Shown here: positions 16,727 to 25,832 of the stretch, one piece after another
Layout of the letters: each line of letters begins with the position of its first letter
How positions within the stretch are numbered: the first letter of the stretch is position 1
NCBI GenBank assembly: GCA_007859745.1
Contig: SMLU01000001.1
Coordinates: 248,001-312,000, forward strand
DNA: 64,000 bases
Direction of reading: 5' to 3'
From: Phycisphaerae bacterium RAS1
GTDB taxonomy: Bacteria > Planctomycetota > Phycisphaerae > UBA1845 > Fen-1342
Made by a program: the position numbers and the translations under genes
The notes under the pieces: generated by a model
Databases searched by the model: none
The model's input: only the letters and a program-made list of their open reading frames with translations
What the model was told of the DNA's origin: nothing

Positions 16727-19705
16727 TCACTTGGCGTCCAGCCAATTCTCCGCGCACTCGACGTCCACGCGTAGCGGCACGCTGAGGGGCAACGCCGTGC
16801 TCATGACGTCCGCGACGATGCGCCCCAGCGCCTCGGCCTCGCCGCGCGGCGCTTCACACACCAGCTCATCGTGCACCTGGAGCAGCATCCGTAGCGGCAG
16901 CTTCTCATCTCGAACGCGATTGTGAAGCTGGATCATCGCCGTTTTTATCAAATCGGCCGCCGACCCCTGAATCACCGTGTTCACCGAGAGCCGTTCCGCC
17001 AGCGCCCGGGCCGCGCGGTTGCGGGAGTCGATGTCCGTGATCGGCCGGCGGCGGCCGAGGATCGTCCGCACCGCCCCGTCGCGCCGCGCCGTCTCGATGC
17101 ACTGGTTGATGAACCCGCGGATGCGGCTGTAGCGGGCGAAATAGGCGTCGATGAATTTCTGCGCCTCGGTGCGGCTCATTCCGGTGGTCTGCGCCAAGCC
17201 GTGCGCCGTCTGGCCGTAGATGATGCCGAAATTCACCGCCTTGGCCTTGGCCCGCATTTCCTTGGTGACGGCGTCGAGTGCGACGTTGTTCACCTGAGAC
17301 GCGACAAAGGCGTGAATGTCCAGGTCGTCGGCGAACGCCCGCTTGAGCGCCTCATCCTGGCAGAAGTGCGCGAGGATGCGCAGCTCGACTTGTGAATAGT
17401 CCGCGACGATCAGCAGTTCGTCGTCCCCGCGGGCGCGGAACGCCCGGCGAATCTGCCGGCCCATCTCCGTCCGCACCGGGATGTTCTGCAGGTTCGGCTC
17501 ACTGCTGGAGAGCCGGCCGGTGACGGCGCCGGTCTGGTGGAAACTGGTGTGAATCCGGCCGGTGCGGCGGCTGACGGCCCGCGGCAGCGCGTCCACGTAC
17601 GTCCCGCGCAGCTTCTGAATCTCGCGATGCTCCAAGAGCAGCTTCAGCAGCGGATGTCCGGTTTCTTCGGCCAGGATTTCGAGCGTCTCGGCGTCGGTAG
17701 AGCGGGCGGTCTTGGTGCGCTTCACCACGCGAAGCTGCATCCGGTCGAAGAGAACCTCGCCCAACTGCTTGGGCGAGTCCAGGTTGAACGGCCCGCCGGC
17801 GAGCTGGTGGCATTCGACCACGATCTGCTCGATGCGGGCTGACATCCGCCGGCCCATGTCGCGCAGGTAGTCCAGATCGACGCGGATGCCATGGTGCTCC
17901 ATGTTCGCCAGCACGCGCACCAGCGGCATCTCGACCTCGTGCGCGAGCGTGCCCAATCCGAGCGGTTCCACCGACGGCTCGAACAGCTCCTTGAGCCGCC
18001 AGGTATAGTCGGCGTCTTCCGCGGCGTACTCGGCGACGCGCTCGAGCGGCACCTGGTCCATCACGAGCTGGTCGCGGCCGGCGCCGATCAGGTCGGTAAG
18101 CGGGATCATCTCGTGCGCGAGGTAGGTGCGCGCCAGCGGGTCGAGGCCATAGGAATTCCGCGTCGGCTCGACCAGAAACGCCGTGATCATGGTGTCAAGA
18201 ATCGGCCCGCGGACGGTCATGCCGGCGTTTTCGAGCACGATCAGGTCGTACTTGATGTTGTGGCCGATCTTCCGCTTCGTGTCGTCGGCGAGAATCGGCG
18301 CCAGGCGGGCGCGGACCTCATCAAGCGGCAGCGCCCCGCCGAAAATGCATCGCACCGGTATGTAAACGCCCCAGCTGGGCCGCCAGGAAAACGACAGGCC
18401 GACCAGTTCGGCATCGACCGGGTTTACGCCGGTGGTTTCGGTGTCGAGCACGAATTCAGGCCGCTTCGCCAAGTCTGCGACGAACGCATCCAGCGCGGCG
18501 GGCGTGTTGACGAGCACGTATTCGCCGCCGTCGGGCGCGCTCAGCGCTGCCGAACGTTGCGCAAACGCGGCGGGGTCCTGTTTTGTAGGGTGGGCCGTGC
18601 CCACCTCCTCTGCGGCGTCGGCGGCGCCCGACGCCACTTGCCCGGCGAGCGCGGCAGGCGAATGGTGGGCACGGCCCACCCTACGTTCCGCATCCCCGGC
18701 CGAGGGCGGCCGGGCCACAGAATCGGCCGAGGGCGGCCGGGCCACAGAATCGGCCGAGGGCGGCCGGGCCACAGAATCGGCCGAGGGCGGCCGGGCCACA
18801 GAATCGGCCGAGGGCGGCCGGGCTACACGATCGGCGGCGTCCGCTGCGCGATTCGCCGGCAACTGATCGGTCAATCGGCGGATGCCCAGCTCTTCGAAAA
18901 TAGGTCGGACCGCGGACCAGGTGAATTGGTCTGGTTGGGCCGCGGAGAGGTCAAGTTCGATCGGCACGTCATCGCGCAGCGTTACGAGCTTGCGCGTGAC
19001 CGGGGCGAGCGCCGCAAACGCCTTCACGTTGTCGCGCTGCTTGGGCGTGAGCTTGTCGGCGTTGTCGATCACGCCCTGAGCCGAGCCGTACTGCTGAATC
19101 AGTTTGGCCGCCGTTTTCGGCCCGATTCCAGGAACGCCGGGCACATTGTCCACGGTGTCGCCGATCAGCGTCTGCGCCTCAACCGCCTGCTGCGGCCACC
19201 AGCCCTTGGTCGCAAAGAGCACGTCCGGCGTGATGACTTCGTCTTTGCCGGGGTCGTAGAGCGAGACGTGCGGCCCGAGCAGTTGCTCCAGGTCCTTATC
19301 CTTGCTCACGAGGTAGACGTGCAGGTCGTCGCTCGATAGCCGCCGCGCCAGCGTCGCCATGATGTCATCCGCCTCGAAGCCGTGCATCCGCAGGATCGGC
19401 AGCCGGGCGGCGTTCAGGATTGAGAGGATGCGGTTGAACTGCGGCTCCATGTCCTCCGGCGCGGGGTCGCGATGGGCTTTGTATTCCGGGTAGATTTCCT
19501 TGCGAAACACGGTCTCGTCGGAGACGTCCAGCACGGTCACGAGATAATCCGGCTTCTTGTCACGCAGCAGGTTCAGGATCATCTGGCAGAAGACGTGCAC
19601 CGCCCGCGTCGGCTCGCCCCGCGGCGAGGTGAGGTTCCCGAACGGGGCGTAATAGGCGCGGTATATCTGTGCGTGGCCGTCGATCAGGTAGAGCGTCTTC
19701 GGCAT
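16727..19705 (-). CDS. polA: DNA polymerase I with repeat-derived insert in the interdomain linker
   Basis: Encodes 992 residues. Residues 1-280 form the 5'-3' exonuclease (LYLIDGHAQIYRAYYA, DADD-type acidic sites such as MHGFEADDIMA). A proofreading exonuclease follows with DTETTG near residue 418, HNIKYDLIVL and YAAEDADYTWRL, so the DEDD residues are kept and proofreading is probably active. The polymerase domain has DYSQVELRILAH (motif A), RAKAKAVNFGIIYGQ (motif B) and QVHDELV (motif C). Residues about 292-374 are unlike any polymerase. They translate a palindromic repeat of family E and five 9-residue units (RPPSADSVA), and lie between the first two domains. The frame is intact, so the gene is judged functional. 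Confidence 0.95.
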   Translation of the reverse strand: MPKTLYLIDGHAQIYRAYYAPFGNLTSPRGEPTRAVHVFCQMILNLLRDKKPDYLVTVLDVSDETVFRKEIYPEYKAHRDPAPEDMEPQFNRILSILNAARLPILRMHGFEADDIMATLARRLSSDDLHVYLVSKDKDLEQLLGPHVSLYDPGKDEVITPDVLFATKGWWPQQAVEAQTLIGDTVDNVPGVPGIGPKTAAKLIQQYGSAQGVIDNADKLTPKQRDNVKAFAALAPVTRKLVTLRDDVPIELDLSAAQPDQFTWSAVRPIFEELGIRRLTDQLPANRAADAADRVARPPSADSVARPPSADSVARPPSADSVARPPSADSVARPPSAGDAERRVGRAHHSPAALAGQVASGAADAAEEVGTAHPTKQDPAAFAQRSAALSAPDGGEYVLVNTPAALDAFVADLAKRPEFVLDTETTGVNPVDAELVGLSFSWRPSWGVYIPVRCIFGGALPLDEVRARLAPILADDTKRKIGHNIKYDLIVLENAGMTVRGPILDTMITAFLVEPTRNSYGLDPLARTYLAHEMIPLTDLIGAGRDQLVMDQVPLERVAEYAAEDADYTWRLKELFEPSVEPLGLGTLAHEVEMPLVRVLANMEHHGIRVDLDYLRDMGRRMSARIEQIVVECHQLAGGPFNLDSPKQLGEVLFDRMQLRVVKRTKTARSTDAETLEILAEETGHPLLKLLLEHREIQKLRGTYVDALPRAVSRRTGRIHTSFHQTGAVTGRLSSSEPNLQNIPVRTEMGRQIRRAFRARGDDELLIVADYSQVELRILAHFCQDEALKRAFADDLDIHAFVASQVNNVALDAVTKEMRAKAKAVNFGIIYGQTAHGLAQTTGMSRTEAQKFIDAYFARYSRIRGFINQCIETARRDGAVRTILGRRRPITDIDSRNRAARALAERLSVNTVIQGSAADLIKTAMIQLHNRVRDEKLPLRMLLQVHDELVCEAPRGEAEALGRIVADVMSTALPLSVPLRVDVECAENWLDAK
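18585..18684. repeat. Palindromic repeat, family E, in frame inside polA
   Basis: Arms GTAGGGTGGGCCGTGCCCAC and complement flank about 58 bases. The same element is intergenic at 34119-34183 and 58415-58478. Here it is translated as part of the polA linker without a stop codon. Confidence 0.9.
18698..18832. repeat. Five 27-base tandem repeats inside polA (family H)
   Basis: Unit GGCCGAGGGCGGCCGGGCCA plus CAGAATC, starting at 18698, 18725, 18752, 18779 and 18806; the last unit diverges (GGCTACACGATC). Each unit is 9 codons, read as RPPSADSVA on the polA strand. The GGCCGAGGGCGGCCGGGCTA core also occurs alone in intergenic sequence at 58287-58308. Confidence 0.95.
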
Positions 19706-19752
19706 GGCGGCGTATTAGAAGCTATTGAGAGGCTCGTCGCACGCGGCCGGCC

Positions 19753-20751
19753 CTACCGCCGCAGCAGCGCCCGCAGACGCGGCCAGTTCGCCAAGCTGAT
19801 CGCGCTCATGATCAGGGCCGCCCCCGCCAGCAGCCAGCTCGTGAGCGGCTCGTCGCGAAGTTGATGAGCCAGGATAACGGTAAAGACCGGAGCCGCATTG
19901 GCGGCGACCGACAGGCGGTTCACGTCCATGCGCGTCAGCGCGACGAACCAGAGCATGTAATTCACGAAGCTCGTCGCGATCGCGATGAACAGGAAACCAC
20001 GCAGCGCCCGGCCGGAAAGCGCCGCGACATCCAGCCGGTGGGCATCCAGCAGCGCCGCGGGCGCGTAGAGGAGCACGCCGAGAACCATGACATACGTCGC
20101 CGCCCGGACCGTGCCGTATCGCTGCCCCAGCGGGATAACGACCACCGAGTAGACCGACCACGTGGCGACGGCTCCCAGCAGCAGCATGTCACCGACGAAC
20201 ATGTTTCGTCCGGCGACCGAGGCCAACCCATCCACGGCCAGCACGCCCGCGCCGCCGAACGCCAGCAGCGCCGCCGCGGCCATGCGCGCTGACCACGTCG
20301 CCTGCCCCAGCAGCAGCGTGAGCATGTAGACCAGCACCGGATTCAGCGCATACATCAGCCCGGCGTGCGAGGCGTTGGCCTTGCTGACGCCGGTGAGAAA
20401 GCAGAACTGGTTCAGCGGAACACAGAGCAAGGCGGCCAGTAGAAAGCGGCCGTAATCCTCGCGCGCGATCGGTTGGGGCGCGCTTCCGCCCAGGGACCGC
20501 CACACTCGCAACACCGCCAGCAGCAACGCCGACGCGATGGCGAAGCGGATGACGCCGGTGGACACCGGCGGCAGTTCGATCAACGCATCGCGGGCGGCCA
20601 GGGGCGTGAAGGAAGAGATGGCGACATAACCGACCAGCAGCGCGACATTGAGCGCGGCCACACGATCGCCGCCGGAGGCTGCGATCGGCTCCGATTCGAC
20701 GCACGCGACAACGTCCGCGGCGAGTGATTCGTTGGCACGTCCGTTGTTCAT
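19753..20751 (-). CDS. DMT-superfamily (EamA-type) transporter
   Basis: Encodes 332 residues with about ten hydrophobic helices arranged in two similar halves, as in EamA permeases. The first half contains FLLAALLCVPLNQFCFLTGV and SHAGLMYALNPVLVYMLTLL, a typical EamA repeat; the second contains NYMLWFVALTRMDVNRLSV. Substrates of this family are metabolites or amino acids; the sequence does not identify one. The first 35 residues are hydrophilic. The next gene on the same strand is polA, after 47 bases, without obvious functional connection. Confidence 0.82.
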   Translation of the reverse strand: MNNGRANESLAADVVACVESEPIAASGGDRVAALNVALLVGYVAISSFTPLAARDALIELPPVSTGVIRFAIASALLLAVLRVWRSLGGSAPQPIAREDYGRFLLAALLCVPLNQFCFLTGVSKANASHAGLMYALNPVLVYMLTLLLGQATWSARMAAAALLAFGGAGVLAVDGLASVAGRNMFVGDMLLLGAVATWSVYSVVVIPLGQRYGTVRAATYVMVLGVLLYAPAALLDAHRLDVAALSGRALRGFLFIAIATSFVNYMLWFVALTRMDVNRLSVAANAAPVFTVILAHQLRDEPLTSWLLAGAALIMSAISLANWPRLRALLRR

Positions 20752-20806
20752 GCAGCCTTAAGAAACGTGGTCGCGAGGGAACCGCGGGGCCGGCGACTGG
20801 TTTTGC

Positions 20807-20872
20807 GATCGGAGCCGCGCGCGTAAGCGGGCGGCGCTTGCCGGCTCCGCTCCCTTACGGTCGCGGCTCGGA
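20807..20872. repeat. Palindromic repeat, family D (CGAGCCGCGACCGTGAGGGA type)
   Basis: Outer arms GGAGCCGCG and CGCGGCTCG with inner GCGTAAG...CTTACGG-type pairing. It fills the gap between dapA and the transporter gene. Related copies are at 28128-28193, 35476-35530, 53347-53412 and 59489-59609, with a half copy near 51019-51052. Confidence 0.85.
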
Positions 20873-20878
20873 CTGCGT

Positions 20879-21757
20879 CTAACCCAGATCGCGCTCTTCC
20901 AGCAGCGCGACCAGCTTCGCCCGGGCTTCCGGCGCCAGCGGGCACATCGGCAGCCGAAATTCCTCGGCGCACCAACCCTTGATCGCCGCGGCCGACTTGA
21001 TCGGGATGGGGTTGATGTCCAGCCCCAGCAGCCGCTTGGAGAACCCGTAGGCTTCGCGATGCGCAAGCTGTGCGTCGATCCAGCGGCTCTCCAGCGCCGC
21101 CTGCGTCAAGCGCTTCACCGTTTTCGGGATCAGGTTCGACATCACGCTGACCACGCCCACAGCGCCCTGGCTCATCAGCGGCAGCGTGATCGGATCGTCG
21201 CCTGACAAAATCGCGATATCGGAGACGTCCGCCAGGTCTGCCGCGCCGGACACGCTGCCGGTGGCGTGCTTCACCGCCGTGATGCTCGGAAACTCCCGGT
21301 GTAGCCGGGCGATGGTGTCGATCGCGATTTCCACGCCGCAGCGGCCGGGGATGTTGTAGAGCATGATCGGCAGCCGCACGGCGCGGGCGACGGCGGCGAA
21401 ATGCTGAAAAAGGCCGACCTGCGACGGGCGATTGTAATAGGGCGCGACGAGCAGCAATCCGTCGGCGCCGGCGTCGGCGCAGCGGCGGGACAGCTCGACG
21501 GTCTTGGCGGTGCAGTTCGTCCCGGCGCCGGCGCAGACTGGGACGCGCTGGCGTGCGACCCGCACCGTGGTTGCGACGACCTCAACATGCTCCTCGACGC
21601 TGAGCGTGGGAGATTCGCCGGTCGTGCCGCAAGGCACCAGACCATCGACACCGGCGGCGATTTGCCGCTCGACGTGCTGCTCCAGCGCAGGCCGATCGAG
21701 CTGACCGCCGCGAAAGGGCGTCACGATCGCGGTCCACATACCACGGAACGGATTCAT
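20879..21757 (-). CDS. dapA: 4-hydroxy-tetrahydrodipicolinate synthase
   Basis: Condenses pyruvate with aspartate semialdehyde in the lysine and diaminopimelate pathway. The 292-residue length is standard. Motifs are CGTTGE near residue 46 (substrate carboxylate binding), LYNIPGR with the catalytic tyrosine near residue 134, and AVKHATG with the Schiff-base lysine near residue 163. GGAGAATCC precedes the ATG at 21757; the frame is open further upstream but adds only arginine-rich sequence. The presence of dapA fits a diaminopimelate-containing peptidoglycan or lysine synthesis. Confidence 0.95.
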   Translation of the reverse strand: MNPFRGMWTAIVTPFRGGQLDRPALEQHVERQIAAGVDGLVPCGTTGESPTLSVEEHVEVVATTVRVARQRVPVCAGAGTNCTAKTVELSRRCADAGADGLLLVAPYYNRPSQVGLFQHFAAVARAVRLPIMLYNIPGRCGVEIAIDTIARLHREFPSITAVKHATGSVSGAADLADVSDIAILSGDDPITLPLMSQGAVGVVSVMSNLIPKTVKRLTQAALESRWIDAQLAHREAYGFSKRLLGLDINPIPIKSAAAIKGWCAEEFRLPMCPLAPEARAKLVALLEERDLG

Positions 21758-21831
21758 GCGGATTCTCCAGGACAGTCCGGCGTTCGGCGCGATTATTCTA
21801 CGCGGTCGGCGCGCGGCGGGCATGTATGCTC

Positions 21832-22020
21832 AAGGGCGCGTGCCACTGGGGGTGCATGCGGTCTTGGGCGGCGATCCGTCCGAACCCGCCGCGCCAAGCG
21901 GCGGGGCGACGTCCGCGGCCCGAGGGGCGCCGATCGCTAACGACCGTCAACCCGCCGCTTGGCGCGGCGGGTTCGGACGGATCGCCGCTGAATCGCAACC
22001 CCCATCGGGATGCGCCCTGC
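21832..22020. repeat. Extended palindrome containing a family A repeat
   Basis: The family A core (21879-21977) is flanked by outer sequences that are also imperfect inverted repeats of each other: GGGCGCGTGCCACTGGGGGT on the left pairs with the complement of the segment ending GGGATGCGCCC on the right. The whole element is about 190 bases and ends about 45 bases before the ATG at 22065. Together with short flanks it fills the 307-base gap after dapA. Confidence 0.75.
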
Positions 22021-22064
22021 CGCCGGCTATTCCGTCACTCCAGCGGCGGTTACGCTCGCCGCGC

Positions 22065-24185
22065 ATGACCCCGGTGGAATCGCCACGTCGCGCGCCATTC
22101 GCACTCGCCGGCGTCGCACTGCTGCTTCTCGCATGCTCCGTGCAGAAAATCTGGTCGGCGGACATCTGGTGGCAGCTCGCCACGGGGCGCTGGATTGTCG
22201 AGAACGGCCGGCTGCCATCGACCGACGTCTTCTCCTTCACCGCTGCAGGCCACGAGTGGATCGAGCTTCGCTGGGTGTACTGCGTCCTGGCCTACCTGGG
22301 CTGGGAACTGGGCGGGCCCGGGCTGCTGATCACGCTGCAGGTGCTGGCGCTTGCGGCCACGTTCGTGCTGCTGGCGTGGCCGTGGCGGGCGGTCGTCGGT
22401 ACGACCGCCGGCGCACTCGCGCTGGGAATGGGCGTCGCGGGCGCCATGTCCCGGTTCAGCGTGCGGCCTGAGCTGACGACCTACCTGCTGATCGCCGTAT
22501 TCCTCAAGGTGTTTGGCGCGCGAAGTTGCCGGCGCGACGGGTCGGGCGCAGGAAACCGAGCCCTCTGGCTGCTGCCGTTGCTGCAGATCATCTGGGTCAG
22601 CGCGCACACCATGTTCATCTTCGGGCCGCTGCTGGCGTGGCTCGCGTTCGCCTGTGACGCCATGTCGCGCATCGCCGACCGCGTGGGCAGCGCCTCAGGA
22701 AACCCGCCCCGCCCGAACGCACCGCTGATCAACCTGTCGCTGCTGCTGACGGCCGCGGCAACTACGGCTGCGTGCCTGCTGAACCCGTATGGTCTGCGCG
22801 GAGCGCTGTTTCCTTTTCTGCTCCTGCGCGAGATGGGAAAGGACCACATTCTTGGCCGCACGATCACCGAGTTCCTCAGCCCGCTGCAAAGCGGGCTGCG
22901 CTGGTCGGAAGACATGTACGTCGCCGCGCTGCTGGCGGGGATGTGCCTTGCGACGTTCATGCTCAACCGGCGGCGCTTCAATCTGTTCCGGTTCGCGTTC
23001 TGGGCAGCGTGCCTGTACCTGGCCGTGATGGCCGTGCGGAACCAGGCGCTGCTGGCGATTGCGTCCACGTGGGCGACGCTGGGCAACTTGCGCGACTTGC
23101 ATGCCGCCCTCGCGCGCCAACCGATCGAGCGTCGAGGGTCGCCAGGCGCCTCCGTCGCCGGCCGGCTGGCCGTCACGCTCGGTCTGCTCGCCGCCGCGTG
23201 GTACGTGGCAAGCGACCGGTTCTTCGTGCGGCAATCCGCCCCGCGTCGATTTGGCGTCGGCGTGGTCGAGTGGTTCACGCCGCGGCAGGCGGTCGAGTTT
23301 CTCCGGACGGCTCGACCAAAGGGCAATCTGCTGCACAGCATGGACGACGGGGCGTATTTCTCCTGGGCCCTGCGCGATCTGTATCCCGTCTGCGTAGATG
23401 GCCGGCTGGAGGTCTACGGCGGGCAGACGCTGGCTGAGTACCTGAACAATCACGCCGACTGGCGCGGCTATGTCGAGAAGCACAGCATCAACACGCTCGT
23501 GCTGGAGCGCCGTTTCTTTGAGCCGATCATCCCGCAGGTCGCGGCCTCGCGCGGCTGGAAGCTGGTGCACCTCGATCCGCGCGACCTGATCTTCGTGCGC
23601 GACATCCCCGAGCACGCCGAGCTGATCGCCCGCAACCGTATCGAACCGAGCGCCCCGTGGACGCCGCGGACGGTCGAGCCGGACGAGCGACCGACCGGCT
23701 GGCGGCGCTGGCTGGGCTCGGTCGAGCTGCCCTGGCACGATCTGGAACTGGCGCAAAATTTCATCTGGCTGGATTCGCTGCGCAACGCGGCGGTGCTGCT
23801 GACGCGCTGCGTTGAGCGGTTCCCGGAAAACGAGCAAGCGGAGCAGTTGCTGCGTTGCATTCGACTGTCGGAGGAGGGGGTTTCGCCGCAGGGGCCGGCA
23901 GGACCGGCCGCTCGGGCGTCGCCGGCGACGCGCGTGTGGGCGGCGGGCGTCGTCGGCGAGTCGCTGATCCGCAGCGGGCGGCCGCGCGAGGCCGTCGTCG
24001 TGCTGCGCGACGGCGTGGCCGCCGATCCAAGCAACGTCGCGTTTCACCGGGCGGTCGCGTCACTGAGCACGTCGCTGGGTGATTTCGCGGCGGCGCGCGA
24101 GCATCTGGAGGCGGTGCTGGCGCTGCGGCCCGGCGACGCCGAGGCCCGCCGCGGATTGGAGCTACTTCGCGGGCGGCAGCCCTGA
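22065..24185 (+). CDS. Large integral membrane protein with C-terminal TPR-like region
   Basis: Encodes 706 residues. It begins with a membrane segment (APFALAGVALLLLACSV) followed by IWWQLATGRWIVENGRLPS, a pattern seen at the luminal loop of GT39/GT87-like membrane proteins. Around ten further hydrophobic segments follow to about residue 390. A soluble periplasmic part comes next (GNLLHSMDDGAYFSWAL, VDGRLEVYGG), then about 150 residues of helical repeats resembling TPRs (AVVLRDGVAADPSNVAFHRA). It may be a glycosyltransferase-like enzyme of the envelope; no catalytic aspartate pair could be confirmed. The stop overlaps the convergent folP end by 24 bases. Confidence 0.7.
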   Translation: MTPVESPRRAPFALAGVALLLLACSVQKIWSADIWWQLATGRWIVENGRLPSTDVFSFTAAGHEWIELRWVYCVLAYLGWELGGPGLLITLQVLALAATFVLLAWPWRAVVGTTAGALALGMGVAGAMSRFSVRPELTTYLLIAVFLKVFGARSCRRDGSGAGNRALWLLPLLQIIWVSAHTMFIFGPLLAWLAFACDAMSRIADRVGSASGNPPRPNAPLINLSLLLTAAATTAACLLNPYGLRGALFPFLLLREMGKDHILGRTITEFLSPLQSGLRWSEDMYVAALLAGMCLATFMLNRRRFNLFRFAFWAACLYLAVMAVRNQALLAIASTWATLGNLRDLHAALARQPIERRGSPGASVAGRLAVTLGLLAAAWYVASDRFFVRQSAPRRFGVGVVEWFTPRQAVEFLRTARPKGNLLHSMDDGAYFSWALRDLYPVCVDGRLEVYGGQTLAEYLNNHADWRGYVEKHSINTLVLERRFFEPIIPQVAASRGWKLVHLDPRDLIFVRDIPEHAELIARNRIEPSAPWTPRTVEPDERPTGWRRWLGSVELPWHDLELAQNFIWLDSLRNAAVLLTRCVERFPENEQAEQLLRCIRLSEEGVSPQGPAGPAARASPATRVWAAGVVGESLIRSGRPREAVVVLRDGVAADPSNVAFHRAVASLSTSLGDFAAAREHLEAVLALRPGDAEARRGLELLRGRQP

Positions 24186-25022
24186 CGGGTCCGCCGCCGC
24201 GCGAATCGCTGCGAACATCCTGAGCGCGAGGCGCAGCGGGCGGACGTCATGCGTCCGAATGAACGCGACGCCGTGCTGGATGCACCACATTTCGGTCGCA
24301 AGTGTTCCGGCGCCGCGCTGGCTCACCGGTTGCGGGGCGCCGTCTGTCGCCAGCACCGCGCCGATGAACGACTTGCGCGACGTGCAAACGCACAGGGGGA
24401 AGCCAAACTCGAGCAGCCGCGGAATTCCCGCGAGGACGTTCAGGCTGGCGACCGGTGAGTCGCCGAGGAAGAACCCCATTCCGGGATCGAGGACGATGCG
24501 ATCGCAAGCCACGCCGGCGCGCTGCAGCGTTGTCACGCGCTCGTCAAAGAACTCCAGGATGCGATCGACGATTACGGTCGGGTCTGAGGCCGCGCGGCGC
24601 GCCCGCGGCGAAGACGACGCCTTATCCATATCGCTCCAGACGGAATGCATGACGATCAAATTGGCGCGACACTCCGCCGCCGCGTCGATCGCCCCCGCCG
24701 CGCGAAATCCGTTCACGTCGTTCAGCCAGGTCGCTCCCAGCGCCGCCATCCGTCGCATCACCGCCGGCTTGCTGGTGTCGATCGACACGGTTGCGGCTTC
24801 CGCCAGCAGCGCACCGACCACCGGCTCCAGCCGCCGAAGTTCCTCATCGGCGCTGACATCTTCGCTGTCGGGATGCGTCGATTCGGCCCCGACGTCGATG
24901 ATGTCGGCTCCGTCACGCCGCAGGCCGGCGGCGTGCTCGAGCGCGGCGGCCGGCGCAAGACATCGGCCGCCGTCCGAAAACGAATCGTGCGTCAGGTTGA
25001 GAATGCCGAGAATGCGCGTCAC
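24162..25022 (-). CDS. folP: Dihydropteroate synthase
   Basis: Makes dihydropteroate from p-aminobenzoate and the pterin pyrophosphate in folate synthesis. Family motifs are ILGILNLTHDSFSDGG (usually GILNVTPDSFSDGG), GADIIDVGAESTHP, VSIDTSKPAV, LNDVNGF and DPGMGFFLGDS, all in order. The conserved proline of the first motif is replaced by histidine (NLTHDSF). The GTG at 25022 gives the typical start (TRILGILNL); an ATG at 25070 would add sixteen low-complexity residues. The next gene upstream is divergent. Confidence 0.9.
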   Translation of the reverse strand: MTRILGILNLTHDSFSDGGRCLAPAAALEHAAGLRRDGADIIDVGAESTHPDSEDVSADEELRRLEPVVGALLAEAATVSIDTSKPAVMRRMAALGATWLNDVNGFRAAGAIDAAAECRANLIVMHSVWSDMDKASSSPRARRAASDPTVIVDRILEFFDERVTTLQRAGVACDRIVLDPGMGFFLGDSPVASLNVLAGIPRLLEFGFPLCVCTSRKSFIGAVLATDGAPQPVSQRGAGTLATEMWCIQHGVAFIRTHDVRPLRLALRMFAAIRAAADPSGLPPAK

Positions 25023-25090
25023 GGCTATGATCGTATCACAAGCGGCCGGCGACGCCGGTCGGCGGGCCATACGTAACCTGAGGACGAAAC

Positions 25091-25579
25091 ATGACGACCA
25101 AGGACCTTCTGAAGCACAACATCAACCAGGCTCATTTCATCGCGAACGCGTATCTGAAGGACCTGAGCGATTCCGATCTGCTGACGCGCCCGGCGCCGGG
25201 CGCGAATCACATCGCCTGGCAACTGGGGCACCTGATCGCCTCGGAGCGACAGATGATCGAAGCGATCGGCTGCCGGATGCCCGAGCTGCCGGCCGGGTTC
25301 GTCGAGAAGCACAGCAAGGAGACGGCCGCCTCGAACGGCCCCGCCGGCTTCGCGACGAAATCGGAGTACCTGGCCCTGTTCGCTCGCATGCACGAGGCGA
25401 CGCTGCGCGCGATCGACGCGACGGCGGATGCGGACATGGACCGCCCGGGTCCGGAGTCGATGCGCGCCTACGCGCCGACGGTTGGGGCCATCTTCGCGAT
25501 GATTGCGACGCATGAGGTGATGCACGCGGGCCAGTTTGCCGTGCTGCGGCGCAAGCTGGGCAAGCCGGTCGTTATCTGA
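25091..25579 (+). CDS. DinB-family protein
   Basis: Encodes 162 residues. The DinB four-helix fold is suggested by HNINQAHFIAN, NHIAWQLGHLIASE and HEVMHAGQFAVLRRKLGKP, which supply three histidines at spacings typical of a metal site. DinB proteins are thiol-dependent or stress-related metalloproteins; their substrates are often unknown. GAGGACGAAAC precedes the ATG. A second DinB-type protein is at 62988-63491 but the two share only the fold motifs. Confidence 0.85.
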   Translation: MTTKDLLKHNINQAHFIANAYLKDLSDSDLLTRPAPGANHIAWQLGHLIASERQMIEAIGCRMPELPAGFVEKHSKETAASNGPAGFATKSEYLALFARMHEATLRAIDATADADMDRPGPESMRAYAPTVGAIFAMIATHEVMHAGQFAVLRRKLGKPVVI

Positions 25580-25604
25580 GCGGAGGATGCCGCCGGGCAC
25601 TTTT

Positions 25605-25701
25605 TCCGAACCCGCCGCGCCCAGCGGCGGGGTGGCGCCGGCGGTAATCGGCGATCCTCGTGATGGAAGGTCACCCCGCCGCTTGGCGCGGCGGGTTCGG
25701 A
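25605..25701. repeat. Palindromic repeat, family A
   Basis: Arms TCCGAACCCGCCGCGCCCAG and complement, preceded by TTTT. It lies directly downstream of the DinB gene. The remaining 130 bases to the next gene hold no feature I can identify. Confidence 0.9.
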
Positions 25702-25832
25702 AACACGCTACGCGCCCACCCCGTACCAACACCTGCGGGCGGCGGCGTTTGACAAACGCCGTCAGCCTACAAAGAATCACCCGCGTCTTGATTGGGCGCG
25801 TCGAGCCGGGCGAAACGACGGGCAGGACCCAC

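Noticed and set aside
18698-18832. Tandem 27-base repeats as a CRISPR array
   Set aside because: There are no variable spacers, the units are contiguous and in frame with polA.
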